Shown here: in pieces, positions 46,871 to 59,971 of the stretch
Position numbering within the stretch: position 1 is the first letter of the stretch
Layout of the letters: every line of letters begins with the position of its first letter
NCBI GenBank assembly: GCA_012064415.1
Contig: SSNU01000075.1
Coordinates: 62,001-126,000, forward strand
Source of the DNA: Gyrodactylus bullatarudis
Taxonomy: Eukaryota; Platyhelminthes; Monogenea; Gyrodactylidea; Gyrodactylidae
Length of the DNA stretch: 64,000 bases
Direction of reading: 5' to 3'
Notes under the pieces: model-generated
Told to the model about the DNA's origin: nothing
The model's input: only the letters and a program-made list of their open reading frames with translations
Database searches by the model: none
Position numbers and translations under genes: made by a program

Positions 46871-48278
46871 AAATTTTGAAATTAGCTCTCGGAAAATTTC
46901 CGACTCCTAGATTCAAGTATTTCAATCAAAGATTTTAGCATAAATAAAAAGCTCAGGTTTTGAACATTGCTAAATGAGAAGTTAATTGTTGTTGAATTTC
47001 GCGTTTTTTTCGAAGAAGAGCCTTACAAGACATAGAAAATCTTAGTCTACGATTTTCGTTTAGTCAGGAGGTGAATTAGATTTTTCATTTTTTAACTTAA
47101 AAAAAATATGGACTAATGTTTAATATTCTGTAAAAATTAAGTTATACTATAAAGTTGGTTTACTAAAATTAAGTCAAAAAATATTTGGTGCAAGATTTGA
47201 AATTTTAAGAACCATTCTGAAGATAATAATTCTGCAGGACCCTACCTAGGCGCCAGTTCAAATTTATATAAAAAAGATCTTTTGTTTTAATATTAATTTA
47301 TTTTAGTTTGTTACTCTATTTTGTTTGTCAAATAAAAATATTTCATCCTTGAAAAACATGAAAAAAATTATTCTTCATATTCTAATTTTCTGCCATATAA
47401 GAACATATTCCCTTCAAAATCTTGAGTACTATTCGACGAATAAAATATAGACGAAAATCAAAACAAATGTTGTCAAAGCTACCGTTAGAATAGTCTTTAT
47501 TGGTCTGAGAAATTATAATGATGAATCATGATTTCAAATACAATACAGTGAACTTCCTAAAAAAGAAGAGGAACTGACTAAAATATTTAACACCCCCCCC
47601 CCCTCCTCTACTAATGAGTAATAAGACGAATTTAAGATTTTTCAATTAGTGAAGTTGTAATCGAGCTTGAAATCAGTCGAAAAGTCGTTTGCACAATTGA
47701 TAGACCCCTCTATTTACCAAGCAAACAACTACGTCATGCTCTTTCTCACTGAGTCATCATATAGAAGACCCCCCTTTTTCCTATTTCACGTTGTGAGAAT
47801 TAACACTCGATCCATGTAATGAACCCATTGGATCTGGTCTCTCGTCTCATTACTCATTTTAGTCAGTTCCTCTTCTTTATATACTTTATTTTACTTAGTT
47901 CACTGTATTAAATAAAAGAAAACACACAAAATTTAGTCAGTACATGAAAAAAAATTTTTTGAAGACCCTCAATACTGTTTTTAATGGATTGATCTAAGTA
48001 CTAATAAATACTATTCGTGAGTAAAAACTCAGGATAAATAAAAAGAACATAAGCTAAAAGCTCTTTAGTCTCTACAAATATATCTTGCCTTATAAACTCT
48101 CTAAGTACTAAAATGAATTTCTTCAACATAATGATGTAAGAATATCAAGGGTTATTTCGAGAAAATTAACACGCAGGTAGAGTAATTTTGAAAAGTTTCG
48201 TTTTTGTCAATTGACTTTCAAGATTTCATTAACAAGTGTACTACTTGTCAAGTAGGCATAGATTTTTCAATACTTAAG
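46871..48278. other. No supported gene
   Basis: AT-rich, with a run of C at 47592-47602 and no protein-like frame. Confidence 0.5.
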
Positions 48279-48338
48279 TTAGTTGATATGAAGTTGGGAA
48301 TCTATGAATTTTACAGAAATCTCAACGTTTTTTATTAA

Positions 48339-50047
48339 CCCTAGAACGATATTTGGGGGTTCGAGAAGCCTTTTTGATTTTCAAACTAATTTTTTATTGT
48401 TATTATTTTCTTTAGAAGGGTGAAACAACTTTCTAATCCTAACTTAACTATTTTTCTAACGAAATAAACAAGTTTTTTCGTAGTTAGCCTTATCAGCTTG
48501 AGTAAACAGTTGAAATAAGAAAAAGTTTCTTGAAAAACATTTGGGGGTCTCAAGAACCCTTTGTGTGTTTCCTTATCTTTAGCCAATTGAAAACTCGTTT
48601 AGGAACATGAATCCTATTAGTTTTGGTATATTTTCATATGCAATTAATATCAGTGACATAGAACGTGAGCTGAATCTTTACTCACGAGATCAAGAGTTAC
48701 TGGGAAGTGACAACTCAAGCTCAGACGAGAGTGATCACGTATTTTCAGATGAGGATGAAGAATTAGATGAACCAATTGTAGAAATTCCAGATGTCTTTCC
48801 TCCAAATACAATTACTTCTAAAGACGGTCTGTTTGTGTACAAAACTACAAGACCAGCGCCAAGAAGAACCCTCGCCAACAACATATGCGATTTCAAGGCT
48901 GGTCCTACAAAGAATTGTGACAACTTATTTCAACCAATTGAATTCTTCAAATTACTAGTGACTGATGATATGCTTTTATCGATAGTAAAATTTACCGATA
49001 AATACAAAGAATAGATCGTCATTCAATCTTCAAAAACTCAAACGATGGACAGGTATCTGTATTTTATTTGGACTCACTAAGCAGAAAGGAATGAATCTTG
49101 AAATGCTCTGGTCAGAAAACTTTGGAAATCAATTGGTTATAAATTCAATGTCTTTGAGTCGTTTCAATTTTATAAAACAAATTATAAGATTTGACAACAA
49201 AGCGACGCGTCAAAGAGGACCTGATAGAGATCGTTTGGCTCCTATTCGTCTTTTTTTTGAAAGCTTCGTCAATAATTCCAAAACTAGTTACACTCCAAGT
49301 GAATACCTTACAGTAGACGAGCAACTTATTAGCTTCAGAGGACGTTGCCCGATGAAAGTTTTCATTCCTACTAAGCCAGGGAAATATGGAATCAAGATTT
49401 GGGTGTTAGCTGATTCAAAGACATACTACTTGGTGAACGCTCAGGTTTATCTTGGCAAAGTCAATAATGTTCAAGATAAGAATCAAGGTACTAGAGTGGT
49501 GAAAGAACTTTCTTTACCTTATCTGAACAAAGGTCGTACAATAACTATTGATAATTTTTTTACCTCCATGGAAATAGCTCAATACCTCCTTGAAGAGAAA
49601 ACAAGTGTGGTTAGAACAGTGAGGGTAAATCCAAAGTTTTTACCTGTCAGTTTTCAGGACAAGAAAAAAGCAGAAAACAAGGCAGATTATATTTTTTGTG
49701 ATAGAATAACACTTTTGAAATATGGTCAAAAGAATAATCATCCAGTTTTAATGTTATCTTCTGAGCACACTCGACCGGAAAGTGTTCAGGGAAACCGGAT
49801 ATCATTCTTGATTATAATAAATACAAAGGTGGAGTCGATTCCTTAGATCAAATAGTAAGCTTCTACTCAACCAAAAGGGGAACAAAAAGATGACCTCTTG
49901 CTATTTATTGGAACACTTGGATTAACTTGTGCTCCCAATCTTCTGAATGAATCACTATTTAACTCAATCTTTGGTCTTTTTTCAACAAGGGGTTCCAAAA
50001 ACCCCCATTTACAGAAAATGCGATTTTCATGATATGCCGTTCTAGGG
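48339..50047 (+). mobile_element. piggyBac element with TTAA target duplication
   Basis: CCCTAGAACGATATTTGGGG at the left and TTCTAGGG at the right, bounded by TTAA at 48335-48338 and 50048-50051. It contains a broken transposase gene (48607-49990). Termini, target site and coding content all agree with the piggyBac superfamily. Confidence 0.95.
48607..49990 (+). pseudogene. piggyBac transposase, inactivated
   Basis: The N-terminal acidic part (GSDNSSSDESDHVFSDEDEE) leads to a DDE-type core. Catalytic aspartates are visible in YLTVDEQLISFRG, TITIDNFFTS and, in another frame, GGVDSLDQIVSFYS. Breaks: a TAG with a frame change at about 49012, a frameshift near 49800 just before the third aspartate, and a TGA at about 49891 where Trp is expected. 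So the copy is dead, though its ends are intact. Confidence 0.92.
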
Positions 50048-51090
50048 TTAAAATAAAGAATTCGAATATTTTTAAAGATTTTTTGGAATCCCATGTTGCC
50101 CAAAGAAGAAAATCTGAAATAAAAGGATTAGACAAGAAAGCCGACTAGCACCATCAAATTACCGACAGTTACCCCATTTTCGAGAGATTTTGAATAATCA
50201 AAATTTCATTGATTTTCAAGTAGTGAAAATGATCAAAAAATCGAATTTCAGCTCCCAAACGATAAGCATTAGATCAGATTCAGTTGAATTGATCTTCTTG
50301 TTTAATCCTGACCTTGAAAAAACTCTTTTGATCACCCTAAGACTTTCAAATCAATAAAAATTTTCAGTTCAAAGTTCAAAAAAAGGGGATTTTATCGCCA
50401 AATTGAAATTTGAAAAATGGCCATATTTTTCATAAAAATAATTTATTTCCGATTTTTTTTCTTCAAATGGTAAAAGTGGGCAACATGAGTAGGATTCCAA
50501 AAAATCTTTAAGAAATTCGAACTCTTGATTAAAACATTGAGATTTCTGTAAAATTCATAGATTCCCAACTTCATATCAATTAGCTTTATATAATTCTATT
50601 GTCACTGGGTAAAAATCTAGTTCAGAATGAATTTTCGATACGAACTATGTTAATTTTTCTCCAAAATAATTTTCCTTTAAGGTGGCAGTGATAGTGTCAA
50701 AGTTTCATTTTAAGTAAAAAATATTTCAAATTTTATATTATTACTTTCGAGTAGACATCGAAAATTTCAAGAAACAGTTGAACCAATAAAAACCTATCTT
50801 TTCCAGGAAAAGCAATATAGGAACAAGAGAAAACTATACTAAGTCAAAAAAGTTGAAGGTTACAGGAAAAATATTTATGAATAAATAGAATAGGTTTGCA
50901 CAAATTGATGAAGAATTTCTCCCTCATCCTTACATCTATGCTGTCTTTAAAAATCTAATCTTTAAGCGAATTATTCTTATAACCTTTACCTATGTCAGAT
51001 TTTTTTTTCAAACTATTATTATAGAACTGGAAAGTTTCAGTTTTTTTGTTTCTATTCTCTGATGGTTTTACTATTTTTACAGAAAATTAA

Positions 51091-51900
51091 ACTTGCTACC
51101 TGACTATGTTGTCTTCTGGCTTGTATCTCACGCCAGAAGAAGAATACGATATGAATTCGAAATATTGTAGGAGTCCGAACTATTTTTATCCGTCTTATTA
51201 CCATTAACAACCTCGTTTAGTTTAATTTCTATAGACTCCAAGATTTTATACTTGTTTCTCATGTTTCCTAGACTTTTTACGTTATTAAAATCTATAGTAT
51301 GATCTGGATTGTCAGCCCAGTGTTTAGCTAGTGCTGATTTGTCTATCTGTACTTTTTCTATAGCCTTCTTATGCTCTCTACTCCTAATCTCAAAATCTCT
51401 TTCGGTACGACCTATGTATGATTTTTCCCACGAACAAGTTATTTTATAAATGCCTTGAATCTCATCTAGATCTAAATTTTGTTTTTCAGTCAAAAATTTT
51501 CCTATTATATTACCTAACCTAAAAATAGTCTTGATACCAAATTTTTTTAAAACTGAATATATATCAATACTTAACTGTGAAAAATCCATTAAAACAAAAT
51601 TATTATAATCAAAAACAAAATTATTAAAATTATTATTATCAAATTTATCTTTTGTACTAACAATAAAACTATTCGAAATATTGTGTGAGTCCTAACTGTT
51701 TTTATCAGGGTAATCTAAATGTTTTTTATTCTAATCTTTATTTTAATTTTCCTTCAAGTGATGAAGTTATTACTCTAATAATTCTGATTATTGTAACAAT
51801 CACTATAATTTTTATAATCCTCGTTTTTTACGAAATACTAAACCTTTTTCTACAGATAGACCAATACAAGCCAGAAGACAACATAGTCAGGTAGCAAGCG
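51091..51900. mobile_element. Compact GIY-YIG element with terminal inverted repeats, copy 1
   Basis: Both ends carry the same approximately 34-bp sequence in inverted orientation (TACAAGCCAGAAGACAACAT / its complement). Between them, a minus-strand GIY-YIG ORF lies beside a plus-strand segment (51664-51860) that is itself repeated in part at the other end. It looks like a Penelope-like element reduced to its nuclease and folded back. Confidence 0.7.
51128..51589 (-). CDS. Penelope-like element GIY-YIG endonuclease fragment, copy 1
   Basis: 153 codons. GIYKITC, YIGRTERDFEIRSREHKKAI, ALAKHWADNPDHTIDF and KYKILESIEIKLNE are the GIY, YIG, arginine and C-terminal motifs of the nuclease domain at the end of Penelope-like polyproteins. 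The first approximately 35 residues (FGIKTIFRLGNIIGKFL) match the usual RT-to-nuclease linker. No reverse transcriptase lies upstream. Nearly identical in nucleotides to 63354-63660, so duplicated recently. Confidence 0.85.
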   Translation of the reverse strand: MDFSQLSIDIYSVLKKFGIKTIFRLGNIIGKFLTEKQNLDLDEIQGIYKITCSWEKSYIGRTERDFEIRSREHKKAIEKVQIDKSALAKHWADNPDHTIDFNNVKSLGNMRNKYKILESIEIKLNEVVNGNKTDKNSSDSYNISNSYRILLLA

Positions 51901-54900
51901 TTATAGTCAATTTATGCCTGAAGAACTACTTGGTTTAAAATTATGAAAATTAAGCACTTTTCAGATAAAGAAAATCGAAGTGTATTTTTTTATCAAATGG
52001 GTTCTCTTTTTCAAATTTCGCACTTTAACTTACTTTCAAACTTAGATAATGAACAAGCTCGGCATATTGAGAGAATCTAAAGTAAACTATTATTCTTACA
52101 GCCTGAGAATGCAATGCTCGCACCTAAGCTTTTGATCTCAATCCATTTAGATAAATCTATACCTAGTTAATTTGAAGATAGGAATCTATGATTTTCACAA
52201 AATACTCAATTTTTTCGAATTTGGAATCATCAGGCCCCCTTTCAGGAAATGAAGAAATAAAAATGTAAATTTTATTGATTTCATAGTGAGATTTCAGAAT
52301 TTGATTTTAAGGATCAAAATATGACAAAAAACAGACTGTCATCATAAAATTCGTCAGGGATCTCGAATCAATTTTATCGGTTTTCAAGTATGAAACATGA
52401 CCATTAAAACAAAAATTCGCACTTATTATTTTCTTTATATCGTGGAAGTGGTCTCATGATCTAGATTCCAAAAAATCTTGATCAAATTCGATTTCTTGAT
52501 AAAAAAGTGAGTATTTTTAAGTGAATAATTTTATCTTTAGGGTCTTTTTTTAAAAATTAACGTAAGAAAATTGAAAATATAATTAAAATATCTCGAAGGT
52601 AATGAATCTTTAATACTTTGTGAGATAAATAAACTGAAATTTGAAAATTTTTACTCGGTATTGTTCTTACTTGAATGAGATCATTCAAGTATGTCAACTA
52701 GAAACTTAATATTCAACTCAATTTCTTATTAAAGAACTGCCTAAATGAAATTTATAGTTTTTCCATAATTTAGGACAAATGAATTTTTTGAAAGAGATGA
52801 ATTAAGAGAAGGACTTGATCAAAAAATTATTCTTTTGAAGAAAATTCATTCCAAAGATTTGATTTCATAAATTTAGACCGAGATAATTTATCTATAGTTG
52901 ATCAAGGGATTTGTAAATGAAGATCAAATCAACCTCTTTGAGCTCCTTCAATCTGACTGGCCTCTGATTTTTCAGAACTTTTAAAGTTCATTCTAATAAT
53001 GTTCAAAATATTTTGCTGACTATTTTATTGAAATAAAAGAAATCAAGATGTCTAGAGCTAGGTTGACTCAAAACCTTAAAGACGAGAGTTCGAAATCTAA
53101 TCATATAGAGTCCTTCTGGAAATTGTCTTCGTCTTAGATTTGAGGCTGAGGCTAAAAAAGATTTTCCTAGTTCATTTTTTATTGAGAACCAATAAAATTA
53201 TTTATTTATTATTAAAAAGTGTACGATCAATTTAGGAAGAAAATTTTTTTTTCGATTATGAGTATGAATCAAAAACAGGGTTGGCAAATATTTTAAAATA
53301 ATAACTTCATAAAAATTTTATTTGACGAGTGAGACAGTTCATAAGTAAAAAATTATAATTTTTGAAGAATCAAGATCAACTTTATAATGTAATTCGTGGA
53401 TTAAGTAATTTTCTACTTCACCCAATTGTTGAACTAATCTAAAAAGTAACGCATTTTCTAGCCGAAAAACTCTGAAGAAGCTATGGTATTTATCCAGAAA
53501 TTAATTCATCTACAGTCGTCTACTTGAATGTTCTAATTTTATCCACTTGATTTTACAGTAAGTTTGATAATGAATTTTGTCTAATGGACGTATTTTAGTT
53601 TGAATATACGAAAGAGGAAGACGATTAAGTACGAATTTTTTTCACTGTTGAACAATTGAGCACAACTACTCAAAAGAAAAAATATAGGATACAGACATAG
53701 CTGAGTTTGATCTCATTTCCAACCTCTTTTAAGGGAAAAATCATCATCATCATCTATCCCTAATAAAATTACTCTGAATCACGAGATTAATCTTCAAGAG
53801 AAATTTTCTAGAATAAAATAATTCCTTACAAATTTTTTTCAAGATAATCTCTTGTTTTAATCCGATTTTTTATGTTGATTCAAAAGCTAAAAAGTCATTT
53901 TATCATGTGCATACTCTGTGCAGTTAGAAATCTTGACCTAAACAGAATTTCACTGATACCTTTCTGTGAAAAAGGAAAGATACTCAAATCTCCAAAATCG
54001 ATTTAAAAAATTTAAGAAAACAGATTTGATTAAAGGAAATTGGGGCTTTTTCGAAATTCTTAAAAGGCCAAAATATTTTTCAGATTAAATTTTTTTAATT
54101 AAAAAAAATAATCGTGTTAGTCACTATTTCTTTTATAGACAAGCCAAAATTTTATGACTGCTGAATTTAAAATCCATTTTGAAATGCTTAAATACCAATT
54201 TCTTGATATGGTCAATTTTACACCAACTCCCAATCCACTGTTTTGCACCATAAATAGAACTTCGATATCTTCCACTTTTTTGAACTCCATTTTATCTTGA
54301 TGGCTATTGGTTTACTGAATGCAAATATTGATGAAATAGTAACAGCTCGATAATAATTATCAAACCAGCTGAAAGAAATATTTTTTCTGAGAATGATTAA
54401 AGGAGACTCTTTTAGTTTAAGTTCTGAAACTTCAAGTCGATTTGATCTGACAGCCCCGCTGCTAACAAAGACTTGTTAAACATGATTATAATATAAATAG
54501 TTATAACTGATTACAATTAGTAAAAATTTTAATAAAATGTAAGTGAGGTCGTATGCGACCTCCGGTAACGAGAGATTTTTAATGGTTCAAATAACTTTCG
54601 CTTTTTAAAATTAAAAAAAAATTTCTTCTTTAAAAAGTTGTTTGACCTTTAAAAATTTATGAAATAAATCAAGAAATTAATGCTTGTTCAATAAATTAAT
54701 GAACTGAAAGGAAATCAACAGGGATTTAGAAAAAGCTGGCGAAATAATTTTTACCAATTTACTTTCAAATCCTACTTAATATGTAACCATATGCAGATTT
54801 GATACAAGATAATGATTTATGCATAGAAGATTGTTTAGGAGAAAATATTATTTGCCCTTGAAGCAAACAGCCAATCAGAATGCATCTGACTGATGTATCA

Positions 54901-55060
54901 GAATAAAAACGTATAGATGAACAGACATATGAATCAAATAAAATGATAATATCTAAATGGATATAGCAGTTATAAAATAATATAAAAAGATATCATAGCG
55001 ACTGGAAAATAATTAATTTTCATCTCATTTCAGAAGATTTTATTATGTTTATCAAAAGAA
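51901..55060. other. No supported gene; F1 fragment near 52175-52510
   Basis: An F1-like piece starts at GATAGGAATCTATGATTTTC. The rest (to 55060) shows only AT-rich sequence; a weak B-box-like GAGTTCGAAATCT at 53087 has no matching A box. Confidence 0.5.
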
Positions 55061-56257
55061 ATGTCCAATGGTTATAATGATAGTCAAGTAGCTTGGTGTC
55101 CAAATTCTTGGTCAACATTGAGTGAACCGGTGGAAAATGTAGAAATAATCGTCATTTGGGATCTTATCGTTGCTGGGATTCTTATTTTTGGAAGTATTTT
55201 GTCAAATTCCGGTCTTTTATATCTTGCCAAAATCACAAGACATTCTAATATAATAAAAGCATCAAACATTGATTTATCTTATGGAACATATGTGAGTAAT
55301 TTCTCTCGGCCTCAGAGAAACAGCGAGACAGTATGTAATTACTCAATAAATCGTTTAACTTCTCAAAATGATCGTTATCGTCGAAAATCTACAACAACGT
55401 CCCTGGGAACAGAACAATCAATGATATTGCGTTTATCTCAAACCCTATATGAGGATGAAATTAAAAGAAATCAATCCAAAAAGAAGTGGAGTAATTTCCT
55501 TAAGCTAGTCAAATACGAGAATAAATCAAGACAAAGAAGTTGCCATCGTAAAAGTGGTAGATATCTCCGAGGTCTTATTGTAATAGCCATTAGTAATTTA
55601 GTTATTGCTTTTTGCTTGATATTTTGGTGTCTCCGGGAGATTGTCACCAGGAACAGGATTGATATTTTACCCGAATTATCAAAAAATAAAGATCAGATTA
55701 CCCTAAAATTGATGAAATTCTTTGATTTAATCATGGCAGATATAGCCAAGTCAATTGAAATTGGATCAGTTCTCTGGATTGCTCTTGAAAGGACTATGGC
55801 AATTCATTGGCCAATGCAGAGGAAAATTTCGACAAATTCCACTTCAATTTACAGTCCTCATGCAATGAGTTCGACAAGTTTTGATTTTACTTTGAAAAAG
55901 AAATTTCAAACAAATATCAAAGACTGCTTCACTAGTAAACGGGATATTCCGACATCTAATGAGGAGCCGGCTCATTGCCTAAAAAAGTACAACTCCCTCA
56001 ATATTATTTGGAGTTTTTATGCTAAACGAATAACCTCATTCATCAGAATATTTCTCTGCCTAACTCCAATTCTATTGATGCTTTTAACTTTGGCTATTTA
56101 TTCTCCAAAATGGTATGATCAATTGTTGAGTCTACAATTCGAGCGTCATTTCGAAAAGTTTTATTATAATCCTGGTGTTGTTGTGATGCTGATATTTGGC
56201 CATTTCATAATTCCATTTTCGATTCTTTTGGTTACAAGTCTTATCATTTATCATAAA
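55061..56257 (+). CDS. Rhodopsin-like GPCR, 5' exon (TM1-TM5) with very long first loop
   Basis: An exon of 399 codons ending at a GTGAGT donor (56258). Hydrophobic segments: about residues 28-56 (TM1, with SNSGLLYLAK), 168-190 (TM2), 213-243 (TM3, ending in IALERTMAIHWPMQ, an ERT version of DRY), about 328-348 (TM4) and 370-395 (TM5, with a Pro). This looks like a class A receptor, perhaps for a peptide. TM6-TM7 should follow in later exons; none was found in the next 2 kb. Unusual: about 105 polar residues lie between TM1 and TM2, where class A receptors have about 6, and TM3-TM4 is also long. Confidence 0.6.
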
Positions 56258-58205
56258 GTGAGTATCATATTGTTATGTAAAAAATATACATTTCCTCATT
56301 TTATAAATAATCAATTTTAATGATAATACGTGGATGAGTATCGTGGATTTTAAAGTTAGCGTCTCTTTTTGAAAAGAATCACGTGCTTGATCAAAATATC
56401 TCCTGTTTAAATCTATAAAAGGAATATTTTTCACATTTATATTCAAAATTTGAGATATTCAAGAACTAACTAAATTTACATCCATGGTCGCCTGAAAGTA
56501 TATAGGGAAAATGTATAGAAGTGTCGAAGTTTTCAGATAATTGAAGATTTTATTTATGTATAATTCATTCTGATTCAGAATATGTATTTATATTCAATAG
56601 GAAAAAATCATATTTAACTTACGTCTGAGAGTCGAAAGATTACCTTTTGTGATATAAATGAAGGAAATACAAGTTTAGACAACATTTCATAGAACTGTGA
56701 GGCCCATCTGGCTTATAATAGTGTCTAAAAATCTTCAAATATATTGAACACATTTTAATTATTCAATAGATCAAAGGTGATACAGTAAAAAACTAATTAA
56801 TTATACCTAGGAATCTTGGGTTGAATTCGAATTATTTAAAGGGGATAACTAGATATTTGAAGATTAATAACTTCTCTCTAGCATCGTATACACTAACTAT
56901 AAGAATTATGATTAATGCTAAAATATAATTCAAAAGTTGTATTTTTGTTCTTGTCTAATAAAAATACATTAATTAACAAAAAATAACAGAAATTTGATTA
57001 GCAGAAATAAAAGCTATTGAATTAGATTAATATATTACAAGAAGCTTGAGATGGTTACACCTATAAGAGTGTCTTAAAAATTTCAAATGATATATTAATA
57101 TACTAATAAGTTGTATTATTAATATTTCGAAAAAAATGAATGCCGTTGAGATTTTATTTTCATGAGTTGAAAGAGTATATACGCTAATTTCCAAGTTATC
57201 AAATAAATGAAAGTATAAAAAATTTAAACTAACACAGATTTAACTAAAGATATGTGAGAATTTCCCCCTTGTCCAAGAAACCAGGGAAACGCTAATTATT
57301 TTCTCAATCAATAAAAAAAATTTTCCATCTAATTACAAAGATTTTTTCGGTGAACTTACTTTTTTATTCTCTGTGTTTCATCAAAACTTATTTTTGTCTT
57401 TCTAGCTCAAAAAATCATTGAGTTAGAAAATGATCAAATCATTAGAAAACCCATTGAGTTTTTAGTAATACAAATATAACTTTATGAAGATTTATTCCAT
57501 TTATTTATTTACATTGTATATTATAGGATGCCCTTAGGTAAAATTAACATCAATAATATTGCTTGAGGTTTGATTTAGTTTTCCTTCATCAAAACATTAA
57601 TCAGATCAAATGATTTTTATCCATGAGAGAAAATTTACTTAAGAATTTTCAATTCGAAATCTTAGGCAATAAATTCAGTTTGGTTCTCTAAGATGAATAA
57701 ATTATACACTTATCTTGATTTTTATATGAGAAAGATTAATAATAATCATGTTTTGAATTTATTGGCTCGATAATCCGATGTGGGAAATAAACCAATTCAT
57801 ATATAGCGAGCAAACATGCATAGTAGAAATTGCGTTACTTTTTAAAGAATCTTCATGATACCATAGCTGAGAATCAAATTTTTGAAAGTAAAAAAATTAC
57901 AATCTTCGAACAGATTTTATTTTCCACCATCATACAATCCTGAATAATGCATGAGTATGTCGATAGGAAGAAGCTTCCCTATTAGCCAACTATCAGCCTT
58001 ATCTAGAACTGCCGAGGGGATGCTAGTCTCTAATGAGACTTCTGCTGATATTTATCGTACAGTAGTTCTAGTTGAACCTCAATTGACTAGCTGAATGAAA
58101 CAAAAAATTTCACAAATCCAAAGATCAAGCGAGAACTTATACCATACTTGTACTATACTTACGCCTGCACCGTAGTCCAATGTCGATCCCAAATATCATC
58201 CCTTA
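56258..58205. other. Probable receptor intron or intergenic DNA, nothing recognised
   Basis: No exon encoding TM6-TM7 was found by eye. No repeat family of this window is evident here. Confidence 0.4.
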
Positions 58206-58905
58206 ACTAAAGCTAATTGATATGAAGTTGGGAATCTATGATTTTTACAGAAATCTTGATATCTTGATTAAGAATTCGAATTTGTTAAAGATTTTCTGGG
58301 ATCCTACTCATGTTGCCCACTTTTACCATTTGAAGAAAAAAAATCGGAAAAAAATTATTTTTATGAAAAATATGGTCAATTTTCAAATTCCCATTTGGCG
58401 CCAAAATCCCATTTTTTCGAACTTTGAGCTGAAAATTTTTGTTGATTTGAAGAAAATCAATTCAACTGAATCTGATCTAATGCTTATCGTTTGGGAGCTG
58501 AAATTCGATTTTTTGATCATTTTCACTACTTGAAAATCAATGAAATTTCGATTATTCAAAAACTCTCGAAAATGGGGTAACTGTCGGTAATTTGATGGTG
58601 CTAGTCAGCTTTCTTGTCTAATCTTGATCCTGAAAAACTCTTTCGATCAGCCTCCCACTTTCAAATCAACAAAAATTTTCAGCTCAAAGTACGAAAAAAT
58701 GGGATTTTGGCGCCAAATGGGAATTTGAAAATTGACCATATTTTTCATAAAAATAATTTTTTTTCCGATCTTTTTCTTCAAATGGTAAAAATGGGCAACA
58801 TGAGTAGGATCCCAGAAAATCTTTAACAAATTCGAATTCTTAATCAAGATATCGAGATTTCTGTAAAAATCATAGATTCCCAACTTCATATCAACCATCT
58901 TTACT
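58206..58905. repeat. F1 foldback repeat, best copy (two approximately 330-bp arms)
   Basis: The left arm GATATGAAGTTGGGAATCTA... (58218) is mirrored almost base for base by the right arm ending ...TAGATTCCCAACTTCATATC (about 58890), around a spacer of roughly 100 bp (58545-58645). The two arms' overlapping open frames are a by-product of the symmetry, not genes. Confidence 0.9.
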
Positions 58906-59906
58906 TCAAATCATCGAAATCGATAAAAATTTTGGATTCAAAAAATTATTTTTTTCTGTGAATCTCAAGAAAAATATCGAGTTTTTTGCAAAAATATTAA
59001 ATTCTCACCTTCATGTCAATCAGGTTTACAAATAACAGATGCAAATAATCTACCTTCTATTCCAGAAATGTTGGAGTATTTCTTAAAAATGCTTAAAATG
59101 ATTGGATATACGGTTGAATACATAAAGGAGTTGAGCAGTTCTCTTGTCGTCAGTCTTAAAATTCCACCGATTGTACTGATATAACCAGAGATTTTCACAT
59201 AGGCTAGTGGTTTTTGAGCTTACGGGTTTTACAATTACCAATTACCCTTTAATTAGTATAAAATAAATAGTTAACAAATATTCCAGTGGGAATAAAAAAC
59301 TTATTGTTTGTAATAATTGATATTAATTTAAAATTCGTAACTTTTATGAAAAAAATTATCCCAGACTTTTTATTTAGTCTATCAGTTTTGACTTTCTAGC
59401 TCAAAACAAAAATTCCCAGACTTTAAAACTATTTTTTTTAATTAAAATTTTTCGGTTTACCTAAGGCGTAGTCGAGAAATAAATTCAGCTGAGTTGGTTC
59501 CAAATAAAAATGAATTTGATTCAGGTTTCAAATTTTTATGAATTACAAATTTTCAAAGGATCTCAAGAATATAGTGTGAGTTGAAAAACCATCTTCAATT
59601 AATAGTAGGGGTGGTACATGAAAATCAAAAAACCGGTATTAATATGAATTCTCTAGGTCAAAAAAAACCTGTGACATAATAGAACCAACTGACTTAATTT
59701 TTAGACATTAGAGCATTTTTAATAACTACTCATAAGTAATTCGTGAGGTTTTGCAACAGATAATTTATGATAGTGAATCTCTAAGTAATTTGATTTTGTT
59801 TATTCAATAGAAGAAACTAGAAAAAAGATTTATAACGTTATTTAATATTTATTAAAAGATTTCTAACATCTTCAACTGTTTTGCACTGCTTCAATAAATT
59901 GTTAAT
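58906..59906. other. No supported gene
   Basis: A further F1-like end (AAATTCTCACCTTCATGTCAA) at about 59000-59030; otherwise featureless AT-rich sequence. Confidence 0.5.
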
Positions 59907-59971
59907 TTTTTCAAAATGTTCCAACGTAGGCTCTCTGGGAAAGATTTTCCTGTTGCGTTCAATTATCCTTA

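Larger units (their letters stand above)
48279..50590. repeat. F1 foldback repeat split by a piggyBac element
   Basis: The left end GATATGAAGTTGGGAATCTA (48287) and right end TAGATTCCCAACTTCATATC (about 50560-50580) are those of F1. Removing 48339-50051 restores F1 continuity at a TTAA, matching the intact copy at 58206-58905. Confidence 0.85.

Noticed and set aside
53040..53110. tRNA-like B box GAGTTCGAAATCT
   Set aside because: No A box at the right distance and no cloverleaf pairing.
58222..58898. Overlapping ORFs on both strands with almost the same protein sequence
   Set aside because: They are produced by the symmetry of the F1 foldback repeat and recur in decayed copies; no independent coding evidence.
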